Shown here piece after piece: positions 41,967 to 50,855 of a stretch of 64,000 nt of DNA (position 1 is its first letter; each line of letters begins with the position of its first letter). Under the pieces are notes generated by a model that saw only the letters and a program-made list of their open reading frames with translations, did no database searches and was not told where the DNA came from. This DNA comes from Streptomyces sp. RPA4-2 (lineage in GTDB: Bacteria > Actinomycetota > Actinomycetes > Streptomycetales > Streptomycetaceae): the NCBI RefSeq assembly GCF_012273515.2, contig NZ_CP050975.2, positions 3,720,001 to 3,784,000 on the forward strand. Reading direction: 5' to 3'. Made by a program: the position numbers and the translations under genes.

Positions 41967-43235
41967 ATGAGCGTTTACCTGAGCCCCCGACACCGCCTGT
42001 TCTCCCTCGCCGCGGCCTGGGCCGTCACCCGCGCCCTGATGCTGTGGCTGCTCGCGCACGACAACCTCGCCGTGCTCGGCGGCGGCGGGGTCTCCCGCGA
42101 GGTGAGCCATCTGTACTTCCGCTGGTACGGCGTCCTGTCGCACGGCGCCTGTCCGGCGGGCGACCGGCTGTGGCAGTACCCGCCGGGTGCGGGCGCGGTC
42201 CTGCTCTCGCCCGCTCTGCTGCCGGGCCTGACCTACCCGCAGGCCTTCGTCACCCTCACGCTCCTCGCGGACGCCGTGATCGCGGTCGCACTCGTGCGCG
42301 CGGGTTCCCGGGCGGGCCGCAGTCTGCGGGGCGCGACGCTGTGGACGCTGGGCCTTCCGCTGCTGCTGCACGTGCCGCTCGCCCGTTACGACGTACAGGT
42401 CACGGCGTTCGCGGTGATCTCCCTGCTGGCCCTGAAGCGCTCCCCGCGCGCGTGCGGCGCGTTCGCCGCGTGCGGCGCCCTGGTGAAGGTCTGGCCCGCA
42501 CTGGCCCTGCTGGGCACCCCGCGCGGCCGTACGACCCGGGCGGCCTGGACGTCGGCGGTTCTCTCGGCGGCCGTCCTGCTCGCCGTCCTGACAGCTGCCT
42601 TCAGCGACCCCTTCGACTTCCTGCGCCAGCAGGGCGGCCGGGGCGTGCAGATCGAGTCGCTCGGCGGCACGGTCCTCGGTTTCGCGCGCCACGCGGGCTG
42701 GCGGGGCAGCGTGCGCTACCAGTACGGCGCGATGGAGTTCGTGGGCCCGCACGTCCCCACGGTCGCGACGGCCTCGCTCGCCCTCACGCTCGTCTGCTTC
42801 GGGCTCCTGCTGCTGTGGCGGGTGCGCGCGCGCCGCTGGACGCTCGCCACCCCGAACGACGCGGCGCTCACCGCCGTGCTGCTGTTCACGGTGAGCAGCC
42901 GGGTGATCAGCCCCCAGTACATGGTGTGGCTGCTCGGCCTGTCCGCCGTCTGCCTGACCTCGCGTCACACCACCCAGCGCCCGGTGGCCGCACTGATCGT
43001 GGCGGCGACCGCGGTCAGCTCCGTGGTCTACCCCGGCCTGTACGAGGAGGTCACCCGGAGCACCTGGACGGGCTGTCTGCTGATGCTCGTACGCAACGGG
43101 CTGCTGGCGACGGCCGCGGCGCTGTCCTTCACCCGGCTGTGGCGTTCCGGCCTCCCCTCGACGAAACGGCCGGAGCCCGCCACGCCCGTCCAGGACCCGC
43201 GCCCGGCCCCCGCCGTCTCCCCGACCGGACACTGA
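41967..43235 (+). CDS. Glycosyltransferase family 87-type membrane protein
   Basis: 422 residues with about ten helices. The motifs LWQYPPGAGAVLLSP, LARYDVQVTAFAVISLLAL and GALVKVWPALALL are those of GT87 (DUF2029) polyprenyl-phosphate-dependent mannosyl/arabinosyltransferases of actinobacteria. Divergent from the GT39 gene, with an AT-rich gap of about 108 bp between them, and followed closely by the GT2 gene. Ribosome site weak; a TTG directly precedes this ATG. Confidence 0.83.
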   Translation: MSVYLSPRHRLFSLAAAWAVTRALMLWLLAHDNLAVLGGGGVSREVSHLYFRWYGVLSHGACPAGDRLWQYPPGAGAVLLSPALLPGLTYPQAFVTLTLLADAVIAVALVRAGSRAGRSLRGATLWTLGLPLLLHVPLARYDVQVTAFAVISLLALKRSPRACGAFAACGALVKVWPALALLGTPRGRTTRAAWTSAVLSAAVLLAVLTAAFSDPFDFLRQQGGRGVQIESLGGTVLGFARHAGWRGSVRYQYGAMEFVGPHVPTVATASLALTLVCFGLLLLWRVRARRWTLATPNDAALTAVLLFTVSSRVISPQYMVWLLGLSAVCLTSRHTTQRPVAALIVAATAVSSVVYPGLYEEVTRSTWTGCLLMLVRNGLLATAAALSFTRLWRSGLPSTKRPEPATPVQDPRPAPAVSPTGH

Positions 43236-43290
43236 ACACCCCCTCAACGGAAAATTACTGCCATCCCCTACGATTTCGGCCAGTGAACTC

Positions 43291-44887
43291 ATGAAGCCTC
43301 AAGCCGCGCAGGTCTGTGTCGTCGTCATCGGGTACAACGACGCCCCCCATGTGACGGACGCGGTGCGCTCGGCACTCGCGCAGGGCCCGGCCGTCCGGGA
43401 GGTGCTCGCGGTCGACGACCGGTCGACCGACGGGAGCGCCGACCTGCTCGACCGCCTCGCCGCCGGCGAGCCGCGCCTGCGGGTCGTCCGGCGCCGGGAG
43501 AACAGCGGCGGCTGCGGCAGCCCCCGCAACGACGGCATCGACGCGACGACCGCCCCGTACCTGATGTTCCTGGACAGCGACGACGTGCTGCCGCCGGGCG
43601 CGGTCGACGCGCTGCTCGGCGCGGCCCTGGAGCGGCGGGCCGAGGTCACGGCCGGCCTGTGCGTGCGCCGTGAACTGCCCTCCGGGCGCGAGACCCCGTG
43701 GCAGCGCGCGCTCTACGCCGAACCGGCCGTGTTCCCCCACCCTTCCCGGCGGCCGCGCCTGGTCCACGACACCCTCTGCGTCAACAAGCTGTACCGCACC
43801 GACTTCCTGCGTGAGCACCGCGTCCGCTTCCCCGAAGGCCGCCACCCCTACGAGGACTTCGTGTTCACCGCGCGGGTGCTGGCCGCCGGGCCGCGCGTCG
43901 CGCTGATCCCCGACACCGTGTACGTCTGGCACGTACGGCGCACCGCCGAGCGGCTGTCGATCTCGCTCGACCGCGCCGACATCGACAACTGGCGGGCCAG
44001 GACCGAGGCCGGCCGCGCCGCCCACGCGATCCTCCTCGGCGCCGGCGAGAAACGCCTCGCGCGCGCCGCGCACGCCAGGTTCCTCGACCACGAACTGCGC
44101 ATGTACGCCCGCGAGCTGGAGCTGCGCACCCCCGCGTACCGGCGTGCGTGGTGGGACCTCACCCGCGCCCATCTGGCGTCGTTCGACGCGGCCGACCTCA
44201 CCGTCGACCCGACCGCCCCCGGCCGTCTGATCGCCCGGGTCGTCCTGGCCGCCCCCGGTCCCCGCGACCTCCCCCCGGCTCAAGGAACTCGCCGCCCGCC
44301 CCGCACGGCTGCGGCCGCCGTACGCGCGCGCCGCCGACGGCACACCCGTCTGGTCGCACGACCTCCCCCAGGTGACGCTGGACCACCTCCTGCTGCGGCC
44401 CGCGCACGTGCTGCCGGCCGCCGTCGACGCCGAACTGCGGCCCCGCGCGCGTGCGGCCCTGCTGCGGCTGCGCCTGCACGACCTCTACGGGCGGATCGCG
44501 CAGGCCGGCCCGGCCGCGGCGGACGTCACGTTCGCGCACCGGGAGGAGAAGCGGACGGGCCCGAGTCTGAGGGTGGCCCTCGCGCCGGACCCGGACCGGG
44601 GCAGCTGGTCGGCCGAGACGCCGGTGGACCTGTCGGCGCTGGGCCACGGCACCTGGGACCTGCGGCTGCGCCTCCACTTCCGCGACGGCACGCACCGGGA
44701 CGTCAGCGCCCACGCGGTCGGCGGCCCGGGTCTGCTGCGCCGGCGCGCGGTCCCGGACACCCGGCACGGCGTGCTCCTGGTGCAGCCGTACCGCACCCAC
44801 GCGGGAGCACTGGCGCTGCGGCTGGCGCCCGGATGGAGAGGAATGACCGAAGTGGTACGCCGTCGCCTCGGCCGCCTGCTTCACTGA
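43291..44887 (+). pseudogene. GT2 glycosyltransferase with C-terminal accessory domain, frameshifted
   Basis: The first 328 codons encode a GT2 enzyme (VCVVVIGYNDAPHVTDAVRS, VDDRSTDGS, ENSGGCGSPRNDGID, FLDSDDVLP) like the N-terminal half of the 980-residue TagF fusion further on. At the C6 run 44271-44276 the frame breaks. With one C fewer, DLPRLKELAARPARLRPPY follows and the frame continues to a stop at 44887, giving about 531 residues. The continuation contains a beta-rich segment (HGTWDLRLRLHFRDGTHRDV) resembling the central domain of the 980-residue protein. In the given sequence the GT2 frame runs to 45660 in implausible Pro/Arg-rich sequence. Real lesion or base-call error cannot be told apart here. 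Confidence 0.82.
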
Positions 44888-44998
44888 GAGGCGGCCATGT
44901 CACCGGTCCACGCCGGTCCAGGGCCACCCCACCGGACCACGACCGGCGGCACCGGCACCGGCACCATCATCGGTCCACCGACGAGAGGACGACCGTCC

Positions 44999-45988
44999 AT
45001 GACCTGGCTGATCACCGGCGGCGCCGGTTACATCGGGGCGCACGTCGTGCGCGCGATGCGGGATGCGGGCGAACAGGCGGTGGTCTACGACGACTTGTCC
45101 ACGGGCATCGCGGAACGGGTGCCCGAGGGCGTACCGCTGGTGGTCGGATCGACCCTGGACGCGGGGCCCCTGGCCCGGACGCTCACGGAGCACGCCGTCA
45201 CCGGCGTGGTCCATCTGGCGGCGAAGAAGCAGGTCGGCGAGTCCGTGGACCTGCCGCTGCACTACTACCGGGAGAACGTCGAGGGGCTGCGGGTCCTGCT
45301 GGAGGCCGTGACGGCGGCCTCCGTCCGCTCCTTCGTGTTCTCCTCCTCGGCCGCGGTGTACGGGATGCCGTCGGCCGCGGCCGGGGAGCTGGTGACGGAG
45401 GAGACCCCGTGCGTGCCGATGAGCCCGTACGGCGAGACGAAGCTGGCGGGCGAGTGGCTGGTCCGCGCGACGGGCCGGGCGACGGGTCTGTCCACCGCCT
45501 CCCTGCGCTACTTCAACGTGGCGGGCGCGGCCACTCCCGAACTCGCGGATGTAGGGGTCTTCAACCTCGTCCCCATGGTCTTCGAGAAGCTCACGCAGGA
45601 CGCGCCGCCGCGCGTCTTCGGGGACGACTACCCGACACCCGACGGAACGTGCGTCCGTGACTACATCCACGTGGTCGACCTCGCGGAGGCCCATGTGGCC
45701 GCGGCCCGCGCGCTGGACGCCTCGCCCGGCCGGGACCTGACCCTCAACATCGGTCGTGGCGAGGGTGTTTCGGTCCGCGAGATGATCGACCTGATCAACG
45801 CGGCCACCGGCTACGACCGCCCGCCGGTGACCGCGCCGCGCCGCCCGGGCGACCCGGCGCGGGTCGTCGCCTCGGCCGACCGCATCCGCGGGGAGCTGGG
45901 ATGGAAGGCGAGGTACGACGTCCAGGACATGATCACTTCGGCCTGGGCGGGATGGCTGCGGCTGTACCCGGAGGCGGCACGCGGCTGA
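44999..45988 (+). CDS. galE: UDP-glucose 4-epimerase
   Basis: A 329-residue extended short-chain dehydrogenase. NAD-binding GGAGYIGAH at 7-15, the catalytic Ser region FSSSAAVYGMP and YxxxK as YGETK, plus NVAGAA and the GalE C-terminal pattern RPGDPARVVASADRI. It interconverts UDP-glucose and UDP-galactose (or the GlcNAc forms), here probably to feed the surrounding glycosyltransferases. AGAGGA precedes the ATG by about nine bases. It is 111 bp after the frameshifted GT2 gene, same strand. Confidence 0.94.
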   Translation: MTWLITGGAGYIGAHVVRAMRDAGEQAVVYDDLSTGIAERVPEGVPLVVGSTLDAGPLARTLTEHAVTGVVHLAAKKQVGESVDLPLHYYRENVEGLRVLLEAVTAASVRSFVFSSSAAVYGMPSAAAGELVTEETPCVPMSPYGETKLAGEWLVRATGRATGLSTASLRYFNVAGAATPELADVGVFNLVPMVFEKLTQDAPPRVFGDDYPTPDGTCVRDYIHVVDLAEAHVAAARALDASPGRDLTLNIGRGEGVSVREMIDLINAATGYDRPPVTAPRRPGDPARVVASADRIRGELGWKARYDVQDMITSAWAGWLRLYPEAARG

Positions 45989-46022
45989 CCCCGGCCGCCC
46001 CACGGAAAGGGCCGACCCGGCG

Positions 46023-46976
46023 TCAGCCCCCCGCCACGACCGCTCGTGCGGCCTCGCCCAGCCGGGGGAAGGTGACGCCGGTCAGCTCCTCCGAGGCCCG
46101 CCACAGACGGACGGCGGAGACCGGGTCGCTGGCCGCGGCCGAACGGCCGACGAGGGTCGGTCCGCCGCGCATCTCGCCGAACCCGTCCGGTCCGACATAA
46201 CCGGCGCCCGGCAGGTCCTGCGTGGCCGCGTACAGCGTGGGCAGCGCGCCGGCCCTGTTGTCCTGGGCGATGAACCGGTTGCCCACCGCCATCAGCGCGC
46301 GGCGCACCACGCTGGCGTCGTGGCCCTGGAGGCCGGTGGCGGCCCAGCCGGGGTGCGCGGCCAGTGCGCGTACGGGCGATCCCGCCGCCGCGAGCCGGCT
46401 CTGCAGCTCCAGGGTGAACAGCAGGTTGGCCAGCTTGGACTGGCCGTAGGCGGTGATGGGCGCGTACTCGCCCGTGAGGTTCAGGTTGTCGAAGTGGATG
46501 TGGGTGCTGCCGGGAATCCGGTGGGCCCCCGAGGACACGGTGACCACGCGGTCGGTGACGTGCGGCAGCAGCAGGTTGGTGAGGGCGAAGTGCCCCAGGT
46601 GGTTCGTCCCGAACTGCATCTCGAAGCCGTCCTTGGTGCTGGCCTCGGGGATGTTCATGACGCCCGCGTTGTTGATCAACAGGTCGAGGTCGCCCCGCCA
46701 GGACGCGGCGAACTCACGGACGGAGGCGAGGTCCGCCAGGTCCAGCCGGCGCACCTCGACGCTGCCGTGGACGGTGCGGGCGGCGGCCTCGCCACGCTGC
46801 GGGTCCCGTACGGCGAGGACGACATGGGCACCGGCCCGCGCGAGGGCGTCGACGGTGGCGATGCCGAGCCCGCTGTTGGCGCCGGTGACGACGGCGGTGC
46901 GGCCGGTCTGGTCACCGATGTCGCCCGCGCTCCACTTCTTCTTGCTCTGCTCGACAGCCGAGTCCTTGGTAGCCAT
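46023..46976 (-). CDS. Short-chain dehydrogenase/reductase
   Basis: A 317-residue SDR of the retinol-dehydrogenase-like type. Cofactor motif TGANSGLG (about 31-38), NNAG (about 103), catalytic Ser (VTVSSGAH) and YGQSK. The Arg after the first strand (AVRDPQ) suggests NADP preference. Substrate unknown. It is divergent from a TetR gene across 99 bp, so it is probably the regulated target. The nearest upstream ribosome-like GAGG is very close to this ATG. Confidence 0.9.
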   Translation of the reverse strand: MATKDSAVEQSKKKWSAGDIGDQTGRTAVVTGANSGLGIATVDALARAGAHVVLAVRDPQRGEAAARTVHGSVEVRRLDLADLASVREFAASWRGDLDLLINNAGVMNIPEASTKDGFEMQFGTNHLGHFALTNLLLPHVTDRVVTVSSGAHRIPGSTHIHFDNLNLTGEYAPITAYGQSKLANLLFTLELQSRLAAAGSPVRALAAHPGWAATGLQGHDASVVRRALMAVGNRFIAQDNRAGALPTLYAATQDLPGAGYVGPDGFGEMRGGPTLVGRSAAASDPVSAVRLWRASEELTGVTFPRLGEAARAVVAGG

Positions 46977-47075
46977 GGCCTCAATGTAGGCGTCGCCAAC
47001 AATGCTGTCAACGACAACAATGATGGCGATGCCCACAATGTTGTCGCCGGTTACATACCGGATAGACTGCCGCCC
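46977..47075. promoter_or_regulatory. Divergent SDR/TetR control region
   Basis: 99 bp, more AT-rich than its flanks. CGACAACA (47012-47019) and its exact complement TGTTGTCG (47039-47046) form an inverted repeat, and ACAATG recurs four times. The likely TetR operator with overlapping promoters. Confidence 0.55.
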
Positions 47076-47690
47076 ATGCAGACCCGCCCTCGCCCCTACC
47101 ACCACGGAGACCTGCGCGCCGCACTGCTGGCCCGCGCGGAGGACACCCTCAGGGAGAAGGGGCCCGCCGCGCTCTCCCTGCGCGAGCTCGCCCGCGACCT
47201 GGGCGTCAGCCACGCCGCGCCGAGCCGCCACTTCAAGGACAAACAGGCCCTCCTGGACGCGCTGGCCCTGACCGGCTTCGAACGCCTCAGCACCACCCTG
47301 GCCGCCTCACAGGAGACCGCGGGCGACTCCTTCGCCGACCGGCTCGGCGCCCTGGCCCGCAGCTACGTCGGCTTCGCCACCGCCAACGCCGAACTCCTCG
47401 ACCTCATGTTCTCCATCAAGCACGACCCCGCGGCATCCGAAGCCCTCGTCCAGGCCTCCCAGGGCATGTCCGTACTCGCCACCGACCTCATCGCCGAAGG
47501 CCGCCGCACCGGCGAGGTCCGCGACGCCCCCCTGGACGCCATCGCCATCCCCATGTTCAGCACCCTCCACGGCTTCGCCAGCCTCGCCGTCAGCAGCACG
47601 CTGCCCCCCGGCACCCTCGACGCCAACCTGGACGACGTCATCGCCCACACCCTCCGCGGCTGCGCACCCGACCACCCCACACCGCACTGA
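47076..47690 (+). CDS. TetR-family regulator
   Basis: 204 residues. The helix-turn-helix reads LSLRELARDLGVSHAAPSRHF at about 33-53, in the version typical of the TetR_C_13/WHG subgroup (HHGDLRAALLARAEDTL at the start). Divergent from the SDR gene, hence its probable local repressor. Ligand unknown. Confidence 0.92.
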   Translation: MQTRPRPYHHGDLRAALLARAEDTLREKGPAALSLRELARDLGVSHAAPSRHFKDKQALLDALALTGFERLSTTLAASQETAGDSFADRLGALARSYVGFATANAELLDLMFSIKHDPAASEALVQASQGMSVLATDLIAEGRRTGEVRDAPLDAIAIPMFSTLHGFASLAVSSTLPPGTLDANLDDVIAHTLRGCAPDHPTPH

Positions 47691-47751
47691 CCCACACCAC
47701 ACTGACCCACCCCCCAGGACACCCCGTACGCTGCCCCGATGACCGGACCCC

Positions 47752-48180
47752 GTGAACTCCGGAGTCCTCGGCTGCGTGCTCGGCTCCGCCGTGGGCGACG
47801 CGCTGGGCGCGCCCTTCGAGTTCGGCCCCGAGGGCGCCTTCTCGGCACGCTTCCCGCAGCCGGGGCACGGCGGGGAGATGTGCGGAGGCGGAGGGTGGGA
47901 GCCGGGCGAGGCGACCGACGACACCCAGATGGCCGTGCTGGTCGGGGAGTCGCTGCTGGACCGGGGCGGACTCGAACTCCCCGACGTCTTCCGGAGGTTC
48001 CAGCGGTGGGCGGCCGCGGAGCCCAAGGACATCGGGCTGCAGACGGAGGCCGTGCTGGGCAGCGGGGACCCCTGGGACCTAGCCGCCGGACTGCACTTCC
48101 AGGTCAGCCAACGGGCGGCGGGGAACGGGGCGTTGATGCGAGCCGCCCCCTCCGCCGTGCACTTCGCGCGGCAGGGGACC
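47752..48180 (+). pseudogene. Truncated ADP-ribosylglycohydrolase
   Basis: The first 143 residues are a clear DraG/ARH-type start: LGSAVGDALGAPFEFGPEG, EATDDTQMAVLVGESLL with the metal-binding DD, and GNGALMRAAPSAVHFARQG. Family members run to about 300 or more residues with a second metal-binding half, which is missing. After about 48180 the frame continues only as antisense of the next TetR gene, whose stop lies at 48238. A deletion probably removed the 3' half. The start (GTG 47752) is approximate. Confidence 0.8.
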
Positions 48181-48237
48181 ACGCCCGTCGGCGTCAGCGG
48201 CGCCGCACGGATCCGGACCGCGCCGTGGCCGGACCCG

Positions 48238-48894
48238 CTACAACGCCCGCAGCGCCGCCGCAGTCGACCGGGCCAGGCTCGCCAGGTACCCCTTCGGCAG
48301 CTTGGGGCCGCGGACCACGACCGAGCGCCAGTACAGCGGCCCCGACATGAGGTCGAGCGCGAGTTCCAGGTCGATCCCCTCGTCCAGCTCGCCCCGCGCG
48401 GCCGCCGCCGCCACGATCCCGCTCGCCACTCCCTGCTGCCCCTCCCGCAGCGCCTCCTGGAGGGCCCGCGCGATGTCGGGGTTGCGCGCCGCCTCGGCCT
48501 GGAGGTCCGGGATGATCTGGCCGGCGACGGGGTGCCGCAGCGCCCGCGAGGTGACCTCGTACAGCAGACGCAGGTCACCCTCCAGGGAACCCGTGTCCGG
48601 GGCGGGCAGCCCCTGCACCGCTATGGCGGAGACGAGGTCGAGGACCAGATGCAGCTTGGAGCGCCAGCGCCGGTACACCGCCGTCTTGCCGACGCCCGCG
48701 CGACGCGCGATGCCCTCGATGGACATCCGGGCGAAGCCGACGGCCGCGAGTTCCTCGAAGACGGCTGCCCGGATCGCCTCGGTCACGTCCTCCCGCAGCA
48801 CGGCCGCACCGGCGGGAGCCCTACGACGCGGGGCCTTCCCGGCAGCACTCTCCGCGCCCGCGGCGGCACTCGTGGTGTCGGCGTTCGTCGTCAT
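48238..48894 (-). CDS. TetR-family regulator
   Basis: 218 residues with an Ala-rich N-terminal tail, then the helix-turn-helix MSIEGIARRAGVGKTAVYRRW (about 57-77) and a TetR_C_11-like ligand domain (LDLVSAIAVQGLPAPD, RNPDIARALQEAL). The upstream gap to tagG contains GAAACGGTTGCGTTCC (about 48917-48932), a half-symmetric site it may bind. Whether it controls the exporter genes is open. Confidence 0.9.
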   Translation of the reverse strand: MTTNADTTSAAAGAESAAGKAPRRRAPAGAAVLREDVTEAIRAAVFEELAAVGFARMSIEGIARRAGVGKTAVYRRWRSKLHLVLDLVSAIAVQGLPAPDTGSLEGDLRLLYEVTSRALRHPVAGQIIPDLQAEAARNPDIARALQEALREGQQGVASGIVAAAAARGELDEGIDLELALDLMSGPLYWRSVVVRGPKLPKGYLASLARSTAAALRAL

Positions 48895-49068
48895 ACCGAC
48901 CAGCATAGGCCGTAGCGACGAAACGGTTGCGTTCCGACGCTCCAAAGCTCTAGGCTCCCGTTGCGACGATACGGTCCCGTCCCGACGTAAGCTACTGGCA
49001 AAGACACAGTGGGCGAAACGTCAAGGACGGGACCACGCATCCCACCCCCTTGAGCGAAAGCAGCGGAT

Positions 49069-49983
49069 GTGAGCCAGGTCCTCCACACACCGCCCCCGAC
49101 GCCGGCCCCCCCGGCCGACGATCCCGCGGCGCTCGCCGCCCGGTACGGCCTCAGCGTCAGCGGCGCGCGTCCGGCCCTGCGCGAGTACGTCCGTCAGCTG
49201 TGGGAGCGGCGCCACTTCATCACCGCCTTCGCCACCGCCAAGCTCACCGCCCAGTACAGCCAGGCGAAGCTCGGCCAGGTGTGGCAGGTGATGACCCCGC
49301 TCCTGAACGCGGCGGTCTACTACTTCATCTTCGGTGTGCTGCTCGGCACCAAGCGCGGTGTGCCGGACTACATCCCGTTCCTGGTCACCGGCGTCTTCAT
49401 CTGGACCTTCACCCAGAGCTCGATCATGGCGGGCACCCGGGCCATCTCCGGGAACCTCGGCCTGGTGCGGGCCCTGCACTTCCCGCGGGCCGCGCTGCCG
49501 GTCTCCTTCGCCCTCCAACAGCTCCAGCAGCTGCTGTTCTCGATGGCCGCCCTGGTCGTCATCCTGCTCTGCTTCGGCGTTCCGGTGAGCGCGTCGTGGC
49601 TGCTCGCCGTCCCCGTCCTGGTGCTCCAGTTCACCTTCAACGCGGGCGTCGCGATGGTGATGGCGCGGATGGGCGCCAAGACGCCGGACATCGCGCAGCT
49701 CATGCCGTTCGTGCTGCGTACCTGGATGTACGTCTCCGGCGTCATGTGGAGCATCGACAAGGTGCTCAGCAAGGACCATCTGCCGCACTGGGCGATGATC
49801 GCGCTGGAGAGCAACCCGGCCGCCGTCTACATCGACCTGATGCGCTACTCGCTGATCGACAGCTTCCACGCCACCCAACTGCCGCCGCACGTGTGGGCGG
49901 TGGCGATCGGCTGGGCCGTGGTCGCCGGGGCCGGCGGCTTCATCTACTTCTGGAAGGCCGAGGAGACGTACGGACGTGGCTGA
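49069..49983 (+). CDS. tagG: Wall-polymer ABC exporter permease (TagG-like)
   Basis: A 304-residue ABC-2 type permease: cytoplasmic N-terminus, the family motif AQYSQAKLGQVWQVMTPLLN, then six helices. It exports lipid-linked teichoic-acid-like or O-antigen-like polymer with the ATPase encoded next. GTG start; the stop overlaps the TagH start by 8 bp. Confidence 0.93.
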   Translation: MSQVLHTPPPTPAPPADDPAALAARYGLSVSGARPALREYVRQLWERRHFITAFATAKLTAQYSQAKLGQVWQVMTPLLNAAVYYFIFGVLLGTKRGVPDYIPFLVTGVFIWTFTQSSIMAGTRAISGNLGLVRALHFPRAALPVSFALQQLQQLLFSMAALVVILLCFGVPVSASWLLAVPVLVLQFTFNAGVAMVMARMGAKTPDIAQLMPFVLRTWMYVSGVMWSIDKVLSKDHLPHWAMIALESNPAAVYIDLMRYSLIDSFHATQLPPHVWAVAIGWAVVAGAGGFIYFWKAEETYGRG

Positions 49984-50800
49984 CACCCTGACCAAGGAAT
50001 CCGGCCTCCCGCGCGACGCCGGTCCCGCGAACGCCCTCGTCCCCACCGTCGTCGCCGACGGGGTCGACATCGTCTACCGGGTCAACGGCACCGGCGCCGG
50101 ACGCGGCTCCGCCACCGCGGCGCTCAACCGCATCATGCGCCGCGAGCGGACCGAGCAGGCCTCGGGCGTGCGCAAGGTGCACGCCGTCAAGAACGTCTCC
50201 TTCACCGCCTACCGCGGTGAGGCCATCGGTCTGATCGGCACCAACGGCTCGGGCAAGTCGACCCTGCTGAAGGCGGTCGCCGGCCTCCTCCCGGTGGAGA
50301 ACGGCAGGATCTACACCGACGGCCAGCCCTCCCTGCTCGGCGTGAACGCGGCCCTGATGAGCGACCTGACGGGCGAGCGGAACGTCTACCTCGGCGGGCT
50401 CGCGATGGGCATGTCCCGCGAGCAGATCAGGGAGCGCTACCAGGAGATCGTCGACTTCTCGGGCATCAACGAGAAGGGCGACTTCATCACCCTGCCGATG
50501 CGGACGTACTCCTCGGGCATGGCGGCGCGGCTGCGCTTCTCCATCGCGGCCGCCAAGGACCACGACGTGTTGATGATCGACGAGGCCCTGGCCACCGGCG
50601 ACCGCTCCTTCCAGAAGCGCTCCGAGCAGCGGATCCGCGAGCTGCGCAAGAGCGCGGGCTCCGTCTTCCTGGTCAGTCACAACAACAACTCGATCCGCGA
50701 CACCTGCGACCGCGTGCTCTGGCTGGAACGCGGTGAGCTGCGCATGGATGGACCGACCGAAGAGGTCCTCAAGGAGTACGAGAAGTTCACGGGGAAGTAG
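49976..50800 (+). CDS. tagH: Wall-polymer ABC exporter ATPase (TagH-like)
   Basis: A 274-residue ATPase. Walker A GTNGSGKST, the shortened signature YSSGMAARLRFSIA typical of polysaccharide/teichoic exporters, Walker B DVLMIDEAL, H-loop SHNNN (His present). The first 60 residues are an extension before the ATPase core with VYRVNGTG. GTG start inside tagG. It ends just before a strong hairpin. Confidence 0.94.
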   Translation: MADTLTKESGLPRDAGPANALVPTVVADGVDIVYRVNGTGAGRGSATAALNRIMRRERTEQASGVRKVHAVKNVSFTAYRGEAIGLIGTNGSGKSTLLKAVAGLLPVENGRIYTDGQPSLLGVNAALMSDLTGERNVYLGGLAMGMSREQIRERYQEIVDFSGINEKGDFITLPMRTYSSGMAARLRFSIAAAKDHDVLMIDEALATGDRSFQKRSEQRIRELRKSAGSVFLVSHNNNSIRDTCDRVLWLERGELRMDGPTEEVLKEYEKFTGK

Positions 50801-50816
50801 GAAGCAGGGGGAAGCA

Positions 50817-50855
50817 GCGCTGAGGACCGGGCCCAAAAGGCCCGGTCCTCAGCGC
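50817..50855. terminator. Bidirectional terminator, 17-bp perfect stem
   Basis: GCGCTGAGGACCGGGCC (50817-50833) pairs fully with 50839-50855 around CAAAA. It follows tagH and also spans the stop codon of the convergent GT4 gene (50849-50851). Confidence 0.9.

Noticed and set aside
44288..45660. Continuation of the GT2 frame past the C6 run as a real long protein
   Set aside because: Pro/Arg/Gly-rich sequence antisense in character and overlapping galE; the alternative frame gives a coherent domain.
48200..48915. C-terminal half of the ADP-ribosylglycohydrolase frame
   Set aside because: This part is the antisense of the TetR gene and has none of the family motifs.
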